Part shown: positions 23,335-37,715 of the stretch, in pieces
How positions within the stretch are numbered: the stretch's first letter is position 1
How the letters are laid out: the number at the start of each line of letters is the position of its first letter
Source of the DNA: Theobroma cacao
Taxonomy: Eukaryota > Streptophyta > Magnoliopsida > Malvales > Malvaceae
DNA: 64,000 nt
Direction: 5' to 3'
Assembly: GCF_000208745.1 (NCBI RefSeq)
Contig: NC_030853.1
Coordinates: 5,782,268 to 5,846,267 of the forward strand
Made by a program: the position numbers and the translations under genes
The notes under the pieces: model-generated
The model's database searches: none
What the model was told of the DNA's origin: nothing
Seen by the model: the letters and a program-made list of their open reading frames with translations, nothing else

Positions 23335-24843
23335 TAAAAAAATGATCAAAATACCCACCAAGTCCCTGTACCCATACATTTTGTTCAATTTAATCCCTAT
23401 ACTCAAAATCGAAACAATTTAGTCCTTTGATTTTCAGAATTACTTCAATTTAGTCCCTTCCCCTAATGACATCCAATTTTTTTGTTAAAAAGGATGATGT
23501 CAGTGCTAACATCAATGCTGACATGGCATATTTTGATGACATGATACCCACAAGATGACATGGCATGCCACGTGGCACCAATGTGATGATGTGGTAGTGC
23601 CATGTGGCACTAATATGCTAATGTGGCAATGTTGATGTGGCACTGACCAATTGGCGTGTCAATGCCATATGGCAAATAAAAAAAATTTCCAAAACAATGT
23701 TTTGTGCCATGTCATAGGTACGAAATTGAATAAAAATATATAGTACATGGACTAAATTAAATAAAATTAAGATGTTGAGGGACTAAATGGAAAACAAATA
23801 TTTAAAAGTTACAAATCTTTAAATGGATGATAGATGCGCTTATTAATAAGCCAAATATTTAAGTGTAAAAGATTTATTGTGTTAAAATATATATAAATAT
23901 TTTCTTGCTTGATTATTTGATTCTAAAATATGTATATTAATTTATCTTTTTTACAAAAATTAAGTTTGAATTCTCCTTCTACAAAAAATTTTGAAAAAAT
24001 TTCATACTTAAAGTCGTATTTAGATGAATAACTTGCATTATGTTGGAATAAAATTATATAAAAGGACTAAATAAATTCTTTTTTTTCTATTTAAAATAGT
24101 ATAAAAAATTGAAATTTATTTGACTTAATTTTTTTTCCATCATAATACAAGTTATTCATCTAAATTTTACTTTAAGTATGAAATTTTTTTGAAATTGTTT
24201 TTATAGAAGGAGGATGCAAACTTAATTTTTACTAAAAAGATAAATTAATGTACATATTCTACAATCAATAATCAAGTAAAAAATATTTATATAAATATTT
24301 TAACACCATAAATCTTTTATAGTTAAATATTTTGCTTATTAATAAGTATATTTATCATTTACTTAAAGATTTGTATTTTTTAAATATGTTTTTCAATTTA
24401 GTCCCTCAACATCTCAATTTTATTGAATTTAGTCCCTATACTATATATTTTTGTTAATTTTAGTCCCAATGACGTAGCATAAAAAAAATTTTTAAAATTT
24501 TTTTGATCTGTCATATGGCACTAACATGTCAACATGTCAGTGCCATGTCATCATATTAGTGTCCTGTGGCACTGTTACATCACGACGTGCTATGTCATAT
24601 TATCATGTGGGTGCCACATAATCAAAATATGTCATATCAGTTGACATCAGAGTTGACGTCATCCCTTTTAACGGCAAAATTGGATGCCATTAGGAGAAGC
24701 GACTAAATTAAAATAATTCCTAAAATTAAGGGACTAAGGAGATTAAATTGAACAAAATGCATAGATATAATGACTTAATGAGTATTTTGATGTAAAAAAT
24801 ACATGAACATAGAGACTTGATGAATGTTTTGACGTAAAAAAAT
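23335..24843. mobile_element. Giant foldback element with about 700-bp inverted arms
   Basis: The left arm (about 23341-24056) pairs with the complement of the right arm (about 24140-24840) nearly throughout, leaving a loop of about 80 bases. Shared landmarks include TTTTGTTCAATTTAATC, GTTGAGGGACTAAAT, ATTAATAAGC and TATTCATCTAAA. No transposase frame is visible. The right end has a second partial copy of the terminal motif. I could not fix a target duplication, so a Mutator-like long-TIR origin is only a guess. Confidence 0.8.
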
Positions 24844-24896
24844 TATTAGTAAAATTGTTGTTGCGGTGACAAACTCAATAGAATATTTATTAGATA

Positions 24897-27800
24897 TGTC
24901 AAGCCTGACCTTATAAAATACTTTCCATGTCATTCATATGATTGACAATATGCTTGCATACTTGAAAAGCCCCGAAAGAAAAATCGTTAAAAGACGACAA
25001 TATACCAAATGGTACAATTAAGTTAATGTAAGCCTCAAACTAGATCAAATAGAGAATTTAAAATGAAATTAAGAATATTAAAGTCCCAGAATGGTTTAAT
25101 ATGGTGATTTGGAGTTCGAGAATCAATTTGGAGTCAAACCGGAATTTTTACTATCAAGGGGCAAAATGGTCATTTACCACCTAGGGACACAATGGGAATT
25201 TTTAGAAAAGAATTTTTTTGGCCCCATTTGACTTATTGGAGTATGATTTGAGTATTGGAGTATAATTTGAGGGTTTGGCAGTGAAAAAGTTAAATTCCGG
25301 TGATTTCTAGAGTGTAGGGGCAAAATCGTAATTTTGCTACCCGCGGATAAAATTTGAGATTTTGAGAGAATTTAGATCAAATTTGAGAAATTGGAGGATG
25401 GTATGAGTATAAGGGATGAAAAATATGTCTATGGACAATTTTTCAGTTTTTGGGGCAAAAATGTAATTTTTGACTTTTACGGGGGTAAAAGTGTAAATTT
25501 CAAAATTACTCCACCAAGACTTTGGATAAGTCTGAGAATTTTATCTAAGCTATGGATATGTGGGACAAGTGTATGGTGAAAATTTGGAAACAAATGGATG
25601 GCTAGAATTTAAGGAATTAATAAAACATTAAAAAAATGAATAAAATAATATTATATTATTTTAGCCTTTAAAAAGGTAAAAATTCCAGAATTCTCATCTT
25701 CTTCAGCTGTCCAAACCAGGGGAGAAAAGGGGGAAAAAAACAAATAAGAACCCTACCTGAAAATTTGGGGAAAATCAAGAGAAATCAAGAAATCAAGCAT
25801 TGAAAAGGTAAATTTCATTGATTTTCCTTGTGATTTTCACTACCCATGCATTTTTTTCTCATTTCCATGCAAAATTAGAAAGTGGGTATGGACACCCATG
25901 CTGGCCAAACCTCCATGGATGAGTTTTGAGCTTGATTTTTGGTTGATTTTAATTGAATTAAGTGATTTTAGTTAAGTTATATTGAAATATAGCAAAAATA
26001 AGCTAGAGATATAATTTTCTCCCATTGAAACCCATTATGCCGAATTTTCTAGGGGAATATTGGCTGCTGATCTTGATGTTTATTTGAGGAATTATGATGA
26101 ATAATGATGAATTATGAGCCTAGAAAAATAATGGAAATTTTCGGAGCAAAAATACGAATTTTTACCCACTAGGGGTATTTTCGTAATTTGCTATCGAGAC
26201 TGATAATTTGCACCACACTGAGGGACATTAAGTCAATTTGGGTGCAATTGAGGTATAGAAACTGAAAAAAATTAATTTGGAGTTTAAACGGACGCGTATA
26301 TCGATTTATCGGGTAAAAGACCGAAATAGGCTAACACCGCATTTAGGCAAAAATTTAGACATTTTTGCATTCCATATCAAGCATTAGTAGTCTAAATTAG
26401 TTTAATTTCAATTTAGTACCAATGTGGTGAATTTCTCGATTTTGTACTGTGTCAAGGTGGTGAGTCCTCCGATAAAGGCAAGGGAATTGCACCCGAGGAC
26501 CAATAGTCTGAGTATTTCGAAAATCCTCACTCTAGACACGGTGAGTAACCTTACCATCATTTTAATTATCTAAAGTATGTTTTTATTCGGTTTTGGTGAA
26601 TTTTATGAAAATGAGTTCAAATGGTAAATTTTTATGTTTTGTAAACAAAATGAGTTTAAATGAAAATATTTTATAAATTGTCTTGAAACGAAATAACGAT
26701 TTTGAAAATAGAGTAATTGGAGACCACTGATATGTTGTAAATTTAAAATTGAATTAATGGCTTATGTTATTGTATTGGCATGACTGGCTGGGCTGTGTTT
26801 TTTATGAATTATATGAATTGCTTTATTTTACCCTTGCAGGCTGGGTAGTAATATATTAGCCCTGTCATGCTGTCAAAATTTTATTGTATGGTGGGTTTGA
26901 CCTGCTGCAGTGGGCTGGATTCTGTGGACTAGCCTATTAGAGGGGCACGGAATCCTGTTATATTTTTACCTCGGTTGGAGAGGCGAGTAGGGTAACTCCT
27001 GAGGTATAACTTTTAGAGTTCACTTCACGCCAAACCACCTCGTGAAGGGGAACTCGGCCAACGTCAAGGAATGGCTATGTTTTCAAAATAAAAACATGAC
27101 TTTCTAATAGCCTTGGCGGACTCAGTTGGGATAGCCCTCGGCCAAGGTATCCCAAATAACTGAGTATGATAATAATTTTTGGCATGAGCCAAGCTTTTTA
27201 AGAAATTCATAAGCCATACTGATTACTTGCTTTAAATAAATTGATTTCATTTGGTTGAAATAAGTTGAAAGATGATAAATTACAGTTTGATGAAATGTTT
27301 TAATAGTCTCCTTTTACTCGACTTTAGATATTTTGAGTGATGTTTGTTTACTCACTGGGATTTTATAATCTCACCACCCTCATTTCCACCCATTTCAGGC
27401 TCAGAATAGATTGTAGATAACTGATATCGGCGAGGATTACAGTTGAACTTGCCACATCCAAAAACTGTAGGTTCATTTCTTTTGATACTTTTGGTCATTC
27501 GTGGGCCCACGTGTCACTGTAAATTAAATTCTATACTTTGGTTATCTGTATTATGGTATGTAAGAATTTATTTTGCTTTTACGCTATAAAAATTATTTAT
27601 GCAGTGTTCTTAAAATATCGTTTTATGTGAAAATTGAATATTTTATTGAATATTTTTATTTTATTATAATAGTCATAATTCCATTTTAAACGAATGTTTT
27701 AGACATCCAAAATTATTTTTGATTATGAAATATGTGTTTTCCACTTACATACTATATTTTTAGATGATTTTGAGATTTTTAGGATAAATGACCAAAATAC

Positions 27801-28012
27801 CCCTGTGAGACGAAAATTATTATTTTATTTGTTTAAGTTGGAAACAGTTTAAAATCTTTTAGAATGTGGTATTTGGAAACAGTTACCCACAGGGGAAATG
27901 AGAAGCTGATATTAAAGCCTTGCGAGGTTCCGGTTGACATTCCGGGTAATGAATGTTGATCGAGACGTCGCGGCGGTTGTCACGGGCTCGATGGGAGTTC
28001 CGAGTCGTGACA
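24897..28012 (+). mobile_element. Solo gypsy-type LTR, 3116 bp, perfect 5-bp target duplication
   Basis: Starts TGTCAAGCC and ends GAGTCGTGACA, flanked by AGATA at 24892-24896 and 28013-28017. It shares only general structure with the 2.4-kb LTRs (a CTCACTGGGATT-type segment near 27350 and the GTCGTGACA end). It has no internal coding region. Confidence 0.9.
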
Positions 28013-28017
28013 AGATA

Positions 28018-29616
28018 TGGGAGTCGTTCACTCTCAAATCAATGTAAGGAAAAAGATGAACAACGAAAGTGGGATAGGGCGCAAGTAGAACGGTTTCAAC
28101 CAGAAACTGGTGTCAGAATTAGTTTTGCTCTCTCACTCGGCTTCGCAATTTGTGGTTTGAAAGAACAAGAACCATATTCCCAAACATCTCGTGGCTAGCT
28201 AGTGTGTATTATTAGACAACTCTCCCATAAAAAAGGACATGACATATTTTATAAATGTTGCGTTCATAATGTCGTTTTTTCAACAAAAAAAAAATCTTAT
28301 TCCCAAATCGCATGCCATCTATTAAATATTATATTACTTTTGGAAGTAATAATATTTGCTTATTGCACTCGAGCATTTGACTCATTAATTGGTATATGAT
28401 CTTCTTACTTAAATAGCAGAATTCCAATCTTCTTTCCCTCAAATCTAAAAAAAATAATATTTACTTGCTAAAACAGATGGTTTGATATTATAATTTCAAA
28501 GGTAGGATCAATTGAGAAAGGCCAAAAAGTTTTATATCTTGTATTATGATCTCATTAATAATATTTCTAAATATTTATTTTAAATTAATTTTTAATGAAT
28601 ATAATAATTTTGGTAACATATAATATGATTTATTTTCTCGACTTGTTAATGGGATGGGTGACTTGTTATATTTAACTCAGATCGAGTCACAAACAAGAAT
28701 TTTCAAGTTCAATCTAGTCTCAAAGATTATTTTATATCTAAATAATTATTTCTTCTATATTTTAATTATTCAATATATTTAAAAATATTCAAATACTAAC
28801 ATAAATATTTTTTTATACTATAACAATAGAAAAATTTTAAATAAAAGAATTTAAGCTCGAACTTAAATTTTAAACTTTTAAAGGTGTCAATAAAATTTGA
28901 CTTTTTGTACAAGTACTAGTTAATAACAAGATAAGCGGTTGTTGGCTTGGCAGTTGGCAATTCTAGAGCTGAGACGTGGCCTATTTTGTGGCATATTTTA
29001 CTCGAGGACTGTGGTTTGGACGTTCTTTGTTGTGCCTTTGTCTTGGTATGGTCCGATCAGGTCTTGTTTCCTATGGGATGAATTCATTTTGAAATGCAAT
29101 AATAGAGTTGGTTTTTTTTTAATTAAATTTACTTGATGCGAAAGGTGCTTTTCCCAGAAAAAGAAATGGTCCAGTAATTTATCAAGTAAAGTTATCCCCA
29201 AGTGGAACGTCTTAATTATAAAAAATAATTAAATAAGATATGTTTAGAAATAAAGTGAAAAATAGAAATAAGGAATAAAAAATAAATGCGTAACATGCTT
29301 GGTTGGGGGAATGGAATAACCATCCCTCTTATTTCTAAACCCTATTTAATATCTTGTTTGCTTCAAAGGAATGGCCATTTCGAGGAAAAGATCAAAAATT
29401 TTAAATCTAAATAGCCATTACCAAGGGGACTTCAGTAATAGCTATGCTAAGGGTGGGGGAAATGTCAAAAATTTTGTTAGACAAAATCCCCCTTTAATAT
29501 ATTTAAAAATTACCATCATCACATAAAGTTTTTTCAATTTTCACATTTTCTTTCTCTCTTTACCCATCTTTTACCTTTTCCTCTTCTCTTTAAAGTCCTT
29601 CAATGAAAGGCAGAGG
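28018..29616. other. Low-copy intergenic sequence
   Basis: I see no other copy of this stretch in the window apart from common AT-rich motifs. Together with 24844-24896 it is the target into which the solo LTR inserted. Short open frames at 27953-28198 and 28939-29136 have no recognisable family. A stretch near 29290-29400 (GGGGGAATGGAATAACCATCC) has the look of a degraded MITE, not proven. Confidence 0.4.
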
Positions 29617-30582
29617 TGATGGGTTTGACTATGGACGGCCTGCTCAAAATACATAGAGTTAAGAAAATTAAAACTTTATAACTAAACAACCAATACATGC
29701 CTCCACCCATGGATCACCTTGGTGATATTATAAACATAAAAGCACAAAATAAATTATTATTCGGAAAGTTACCTTGCCAAGTAATTTCGTAATCACAATG
29801 GCATTTCCTGAAGCAATCCTGCGAACACCACAAGGAGCAAAAACCCTAACCAATCAAGTGCTTGGCCTCCAACAGTAGTACACACAATTGCACCTGAACC
29901 ATCATCAAAGAAGGGAGTTTTTAACTATACCTTGTGCTACCAAAGACGACAACAATTGTCCTTCTCTTCTTTTTCACAATTTTAGCGGAATCTCTCTCGA
30001 AAATTGCTTCATAAGCAATTTTCTCTTTCACACAAAGGGAGTGGCGATAAAGAGAGAAAAAGTTTTTCTTTTTCTAACAAAAACTAGGTTTTTCTTGAAT
30101 TGTGAAAAACTCTCATATGGAAAACAATTAAAAGGTAACTTATATAATTAGGTTAAAATAACTTCAATTTTGTAATTAAGCCCTCAATATTATAACACAT
30201 TATAATATTGGGCCCATTACTTAATTAAAGTCTTTTAATTAAGTTATTGAAAATTAAAATGAAAATTAATTTCTTTTATATTTAGCAATCAAGGCCTTAT
30301 AATTATAACTATTTATAATTATGCCTAAAACTTAATTAAACTCTGTTAATTAAGTTTATAGAAGTTAATTCAAATCGTCACTCTCCCAGTTTAATTCAAA
30401 TGCAATCATTGTGTGTGACCCATTAGGTTCGTAACATGTTGGCAATGGAATTGATTAATGACTTAATTGATTAATATAAATTTCAATCAATTAATTTATA
30501 ATCAATTCCATAGACTAAGATTGGCATCTAGTAATGCATGATGGCCACCTAATTGTTAGGAGAGTAAAAGGGTTCTTTGACA
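29617..30582 (-). repeat. Copia LTR, non-coding family, 966 bp
   Basis: Complement of the LTR at 55254-56244: on the minus strand it starts TGTCAAAGAACCC and ends AAACCCATCA. It is the 3' LTR of the minus-strand element whose internal region follows at 30583. Confidence 0.8.
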
Positions 30583-31872
30583 ACTTTTCAGTGTTCAATT
30601 TATCAGTGTAATTCATTCGCTCATCATGTATCCCAGAGATGATATGAGCTTGGTATAATGTTTACTCTTATTGACCTTCATATTCATTCCTGCAGTTATA
30701 GCATTACCTTTATAGAGAGTGATGAAACTTTTTTCATAATCTCCATGTTGCCTTGGACAAAGACTTCAATAAGCTAATGTTAACTAAGAACTGATAGGAT
30801 AGATCCTCTAAAACACTTGAGGTGATGATTTTTATCTTGACCACTCATTTGCCTTCACATGCTTCGTACTATACCCAAAAGCATCCTGTTTTGACATCCT
30901 TGGTTAGGCACCTGTAGGGATGAAATCAAAGCATAGCACTCCACACATAAGATAATCTGGTGTCTCAAGTTTAGGGAGTATTTCCACAACTGACACATGA
31001 GAAGTGTTGCATAGACACTAGAATGTACTACCAAATGCATTTCTCATGGCAAGTCAAGTTCAGTGAACTTGCTCTCATAGGCAATCACCTATATTATAGT
31101 TCCAAGTATCTCTATGCTTCAATCTATGAGATCAATTGTTTACTTCCAAAGTAAGGAACATAAAATATACCAACCTCTAAGCATAATTGATGTCCAATTT
31201 GAATGATACATTGACCAAGAACATTTGAGATTATGCTTTGATGCATAGGGATCTCATAGTTGTAACCCATTACAATTCCTTTGCAAGGATATTAATCTCA
31301 TGAACTTCATCCAATTAGACGTATAACTCATTATAATTCATGTCTTATTGATAAAGGAAAACCTCTAATCATTCAACATTATTGATATTGTTGCATGATT
31401 GGAATCAAACATTAGTCAATCCTGATTGGCTACAGGGCACATCTCAACATCTCTCACTAACACAAATCCAATTGCTACCTCATCGTATGTGGATTCAACC
31501 CATCTAGAAATCGTGTTTGCATTTAGACTCGCTTGTGCCTTTTAATGCAATTAATTACCTTTATCTATCTTTGTGATGTCCATGAATCACATCATGTCAT
31601 ATTACTATATCTAGATTCATGAGACCCAGGTTCTACTAGTATGGCTTCATTGTTACATTAACAATGTTTAGAACCTTTTATTAGTTCCATGAACTAATGA
31701 TCAAAGTATCTTCTTATTAGATCCCTTTTAATAGGATGTATATGACTTTAATTATATACATGTACATAGTTCTCTTTCTTTCTTTGGAACCATTCCAACT
31801 AAACTTTGCTATATACATCATATACATTCGTCACTTTTCATTGTGCCATTCGCCCTTTTTAAATTTTGGCAC

Positions 31873-32206
31873 TTTCTTTGTATACACATTACATCCCATG
31901 TAATTGTATCACCAAAAAATTGTATTCACTCTTACTAACCTCTTTTTGTGTATGAGATAAGTACACTTGTACATTTTATTAAATCCAACCCTTTGGATCC
32001 CATTTAATACAACAAAGTGTATAACTCCAATAAAAGACGTATTTCTTTGTATACACATTACATCCCATGTAATTGTATCATCAAAGAATTGTATTCACTC
32101 TTACTAACCTCCTTTTGTGTATAAGATAAGTACACTTATACATTTTATTAAATCCAACCCTTTGGATCCCATTTAATACAACAAAGTGTATAACTCCAAT
32201 GAAGAC
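31873..32206. repeat. 169-bp tandem duplication
   Basis: TTTCTTTGTATACACATTAC begins at 31873 and again at 32042; the two units are almost identical through CAACAAAGTGTATAACTCC. Confidence 0.92.
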
Positions 32207-33447
32207 ATATTTAGTAGTTCATCTCATATGAATAATACATCTCCAATGTATCGTACTAAATCCATGGAGTTCTCATACATATGATTATGCATCTCTATAC
32301 AAAATCTTAAGGGTTAGATTCCAATGTAACCATGTAATAACTAAGAAACTATTTTCTTCGTGTCATTTTGCTCCCACTAAATCCAAGATCCTTGGTGAGA
32401 GAAATATTCGAACTCTTTTGAATATTCCATGATGTTACATACATACATCTTAATGTATGCTTGGAATCACATTGGTTTGGAATAATATAACTACCTACAT
32501 ATATATTAGAGAGATATGGACTAAATCATATCACTATATGAAATTGCTTTCTTCTTTGAACAAACATTTTTATGTTCTATTCATAAAAACGTTCCATTTC
32601 ACATGAATCTACATTCATCTTTTGAATGATTAATTAATAAGTAAGAGTAATCTTCACTAAGATCATATCTTAATAAGATTATTTCATACTATATAGCTCA
32701 TATGATCTTATATTTGAATTCTCTGAACATTTCTAGGTTTCAAATTTTATTTCTTTAAGTATACAAAACAAAATCTCAATTTGGTCTTGTGTAAACTTAA
32801 TGAATTAGGAACATTTTCCATAACATTTTATGTTCAATGGTTAATATACATCTATATGTATAAAATCTTTTGAACATAACAAGTCATTCACTTTGGTATG
32901 AAAATTGATTTGGTCATATAAGAATTACTAGCTCTTTTATGATTCCCAATCAAAAAGATTTAAGTATCTTCATACTCTAATTCTTACTTCAATGACCAAG
33001 ACTCAAATGCCATAATTGAGATCATATGCAATTAGTTTTCTTGACATTTATATTAAGCATTGACTTACTACTATTGTTTTGCGCATTATCTCACTACTTA
33101 AATGCATTCAACATCTAGCATTGAATACTTATGATGTTAATACAACATTAGTAGCTTCTAACTCAATCATAAACTTTGGCAAAGTAGAAGCTTCAATAAG
33201 TTTTTTCTTCTTTAACTCTATCAAGGAAACATTTTTTTTTTCACTTTTTTTTTTGTCCATCTTTACCATAAAGATGTTTGAGAACATTTCCTATTTAGTG
33301 CCATTATCATGGTTGTCTTCCCAATTCATAATTAAGGCAATGTAAATTCCATCTCATGGAAGCTCACTCCTAATTATGAATTGTATTCGGTAGAGATTGT
33401 GAAACGAACAACCTTTTGCTTGACAACATTTCTCAAGTCTTGGTACC

Positions 33448-36400
33448 TGCAACAGCCCGTACCTTGATATGGTGGTTAATAGAGCTTATTGGATACCAAT
33501 TGAGGTTAAATAAAGTTTTTAAGAGTGTTGAAGGGTGAAAGAAATATTTTAGAATAAAATATTTCGTATGCGATAAAATAATAACAAAATAATAATAACT
33601 TATTGAGGTCGAAGTTGTGGAGTTAAAAAGGTGCTATAGAGCTAAACCGGGGCAACGTAAGATGTTTTGGAGCCCTAAAAGGCTAGAGGAAAATTTTAGA
33701 ATAAAATAATAATTTTTGGATAAAATAATATTAAAATAATATAAATGTCAAATTGGTTATATTTCACGAAGAATGTGTGATTTGTATGATTCGTCCAAGT
33801 GGGGGAGTAGAAGTAAGAATAATTTTGAAGAAAAGAAGCTTTAGTGGGGCCCATGTGCCTTCATTAAATTAAGTGAGAAAGAGTAAGTATATGTTTAAAT
33901 ATTATGGTGACACTTTGATGGAGTATGGAATTGATATTTTATTTATACAAGTGTAAAGAAAGAAAAATAGAAAAGAATTGAAATAAAGAAATGATGGGAG
34001 GACCCAAAAAAGAATAAGAAATTGAAGGGTGGAATTGTAAATAATGAAAAGTTAAGGGTGAAGTTGTAATTATCAAAAGTTCAAGGTTCAACTTGCAATT
34101 TATGAAAGGTTTAAAGGACCAAATTATAAATGATGAAAAGTTTAGAGGGTCAAATGGTAAATAAGAAAAAGTTGGAGGACTTATGTGCAATTTCTCCATC
34201 CTAAGCTAGGTGAATATTTAATGTATATATATTTATGTTATGGAAACCAAGATGAAATTCAAGTAGGATGCAAGTAAAATGAAATGGCAAGGGAAACCAT
34301 GGCTTGGAAAAGATAGCCCATGGTATTTAAAAAAAAAGTTATAATCATTATACTTGATTTGATTTAATAAGAAAAAGAAAGAATAATGTAGTTGCATGAA
34401 ATCCTATTGGTTTTGAGGGAGGTCAAATAGGATTCAAGAGTGGAAAAATGCATGAAGCCTTATTGGTTCATGGGATGGCAAAGGCTATTGGTAATGGAAA
34501 TGTGCATGAAACATTATTAGATGATAAAGTGGCCGAATAAGGGAATGACAAGTGGAAATTAAAGGAGATGAAATGAAATGTTAATTAGGATGAAATAAAA
34601 GGAAATGTTGCCATTTCCTTAGGCAATCTGCCCATATATGAAACAATGAGAGATGAAAGCCATTTCAAGGCTTTTGCCTTGAGACATCCACCCCATTTTG
34701 AAGAGAAATGAAGGGAAAATGGCTTTGTAAGGCTTCCACCCGAGAGGAGTGAAAAGGCAAACTAAGTGAAGGTTCGGGTTTGTGAGATTTTAGAGCACCC
34801 GTGAGCTCTTTCTTGCTATTTTCCTTCCACCAAGCTTCATTGCTCCTAGAAACCGCAAGGAAAAAAGTGTGGATGATTCATGGGTTCAAGGAAAGTTTAA
34901 GTAAGTAGAGTTTGAATTTGATCTATTAATTTCTTAAAGAATTGAATGGTGATTGTGTGAAATGTTTGTGACAGCAAAAAGAACACCATGTGGGTGCCAA
35001 GAAACCCATGCATGTTGGTGACTCCAAGGTAAGGAAGGTAAAAGTTGTCATTTTGCTTGAATGCATGCATTGTGAACCGATTTTAATGTGAGATTATGCT
35101 TGTGGCAGCAATGGTGATCGAAGAACTGAGGAAATTATGAACTATATGTGGAATTCAAGCTAAAACAAAAAGGTAAGCATGCAATGTGAGTACATTATGT
35201 TGTGTTGGCTATGGTCGGTTGAAAGGATGTGGATTGCATGTTACAAGATTGTGAATAATGTTGATGAAAAATATGAAATTGGGCTAAGGATTCATTGACT
35301 GAAGTGTTGCTGTACATGTGAATAATTAAGTATATTGAGTTTGAATTGGTGCTAGGAAGTGTATAACTGAGGAAGGTTTGCCATGGTCGTGTACTGGAGG
35401 AGATAACGGGTGACCGGCAAGTAGAATTAGCTAGATACGCACCCAAATCGACAGCAACGTAGTGTTCTGCTATTGTAAGTGAGTAGGGGTGTCTATTTCA
35501 AAAAGGTTCTGTAATATATAGCATGATGTTTTATATACTACTATTCGTGAAAGATTTATAAACTATTATTGTGGAAAGCATGAGCTAGTAGAAATGCTAG
35601 GCACTTGTGGATGCCATGATGTTTGAAATTGTTTTGAATATATATATAAATTATATATGTAAAGGGTTTTAAAATTCGAAAAAACAAGCTCTTTAACATG
35701 GTTTATGCCAAAATGTGCCTTATTATGTATGTGATGTGCATTCATGAATAAATTACATATTCACCATGCTGATTTGATATTTAAACCTCAAGCAAATGTT
35801 TATATTATAAAGTCTTACAAATGGGTTCTATCATGTTACCATGAATGGTATTTTGGATATGGATTTGAAATAAGCTTTTGAGAACCCAACTTGATTTTTA
35901 AATGGTTTCATCAAATCAGGAGATTCGAGAGCAAGCCGAATGTTACATTGGGATAGTGTGACCCTTTTACCAAATGAGCTCTTGCTAGAGAACCTTTGGG
36001 TTGCCAACGGGCTGTTAGACGTGGCTGGGGCCATGGTTTATGATATATATACGTGGTAAGGCCACAGGTTTATACATGTGGCTAGGCCACAAGTTGATAT
36101 ACGCGGTTGCGACCACATGATTTCTCTGATGTCGGCCAACATGTCGAGACTGCCATGGTTGTAGGAATCTGGTGGAGTAGGGCTCTTGGCTGTTATTACG
36201 TGGAAGCAGGTCCACAAGTTGATATTTACGATTACCTACTTGATAGTGATATCTCTTTGGGTTTTCAAACATGAATTCTTTCGCATGGTGAGAATTACAA
36301 GTTTTTGCACAACTCCTTTATTTATACAATGACATTGTGTTTAATACCTTGAGGATGAGATGGTTTATGAGCTTGTGTATAAGCTTTGATAATGTTTGAT

Positions 36401-37058
36401 TTCATGGGAGCATGCGTGCTTATGTTAGTCTGATTTTAAGTAAAGGACATTAAATGATTTCGACAATAGAAATCTTTCACTCACACTGGCTTTGATACAA
36501 TGATTGTTAAATGATTACTTTGCATTAAAATTCTTGGTTTCATATATAAGGCACAAATGTTCCATTTGCTTTTAAATGATTTATACATTCATATGTTTTT
36601 AATATTCAAATTTTCTATCTTTGGCTTGTTTCCCATTTACGCCTTGCTTACTGAGTTGATGATCACTGAGTTTGTGAGACTTACCCCAATATTCTTATTT
36701 TGCGGAGAAGTGATCAGCTAGAGTGCTTTTCATCGCCATATTATGGTCCACTGCGATGTAGGTAAAGGCATCTCCTAATACCTTACTCCGAGTCGCTCCG
36801 CTGTTAAAGGTCGGGTCATTTATAGTATATTTTGTTTCGAAAGTAAACATTTGTGTAGAATGTAAACATATATTTATATGATGATGAAACATAATGTATA
36901 GAGAGAATATTTGCCATTAAAGAAATTGTGATGATTATGAGATTTTCCAGTGGACGTGTTATGGTTTGATAAATGATAATTGTGAAGGCTTGTTCAGGAT
37001 TTGGCGGGTTCTCTCGCAAGTCTCGGACGTTGGTAAGATCGGGAAGAGGGTCTTTATA
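33448..37058 (+). mobile_element. Solo gypsy-type LTR, 3611 bp, perfect 5-bp target duplication
   Basis: GTACC flanks both ends (33443-33447 and 37059-37063). It starts TGCAACAGCCC and ends in TTTATA, so the expected CA end is TA. Near its end, CTCCGAGTCGCTCCGCTG (36786 onward) resembles segments of the 2.4-kb LTR families at 21186 and 49021. It has no coding region. Long runs of A(A)GTT..AAATG-type motifs at 34000-34190 form a loose repeat. Confidence 0.82.
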
Positions 37059-37715
37059 GTACCTTTAAAAAGGGTTTGGTTTAGTGAGTTTGATTTGCAT
37101 CCAAGATGTACTATAGTGACAGATTATTAGCCATGTATATAACTTATGTCTAAATAGATAAAATAAAGCAATAAGTAAATATCATGCATAAACTATTTAA
37201 ACCAAGGCTTTAAAATTTTAAATAGTTCTCCCACTATTTTCTACAAGATGATAACCCTCCATATCACTTTAAAAGATCTCTACTAGGATTCTCTTAGTAG
37301 GCTAGGATCTCATCCATTTAGTCATGGCCTTGAGTGTGCTCAACAATCCATGATAGGTGGATAAGGTAGGTAACTGAGCTTACCAATTGTATCTTTGTAC
37401 AACTCCAAGATTAGCTAGGTGACAACACATTGCCTAAACATATCATATATGTTTTGCCTAGTCTTTAACTCTAGTTTTATAATAATCAAGTTTCCAAGCA
37501 TTCAGATTTTATGAAACTAGTTGAGTAAGACACACCAATCACTCAAACATACTCGTGTAAAAGTGTGACCTTAAGTGTGCTCAACAAGTCTCCGATTAAA
37601 AGAGCAGCCAAGTCATCTTGCTATATGGTGGAAGGCAACTTGCTCACGCATGCCATGTGACTCAATATATAATGAGGGATTTTGTTTTCGCCTTTATTAG
37701 GGTCTTATCTTTGCA

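Noticed and set aside
27953..28198. 81-codon open frame spanning an LTR end
   Set aside because: It crosses the solo LTR boundary and target duplication at 28012-28017, so it is a chance fusion.
33079..33345. Phe/Ser-rich possible membrane protein
   Set aside because: AT-rich copia internal sequence with T runs; nothing supports it as a gene.
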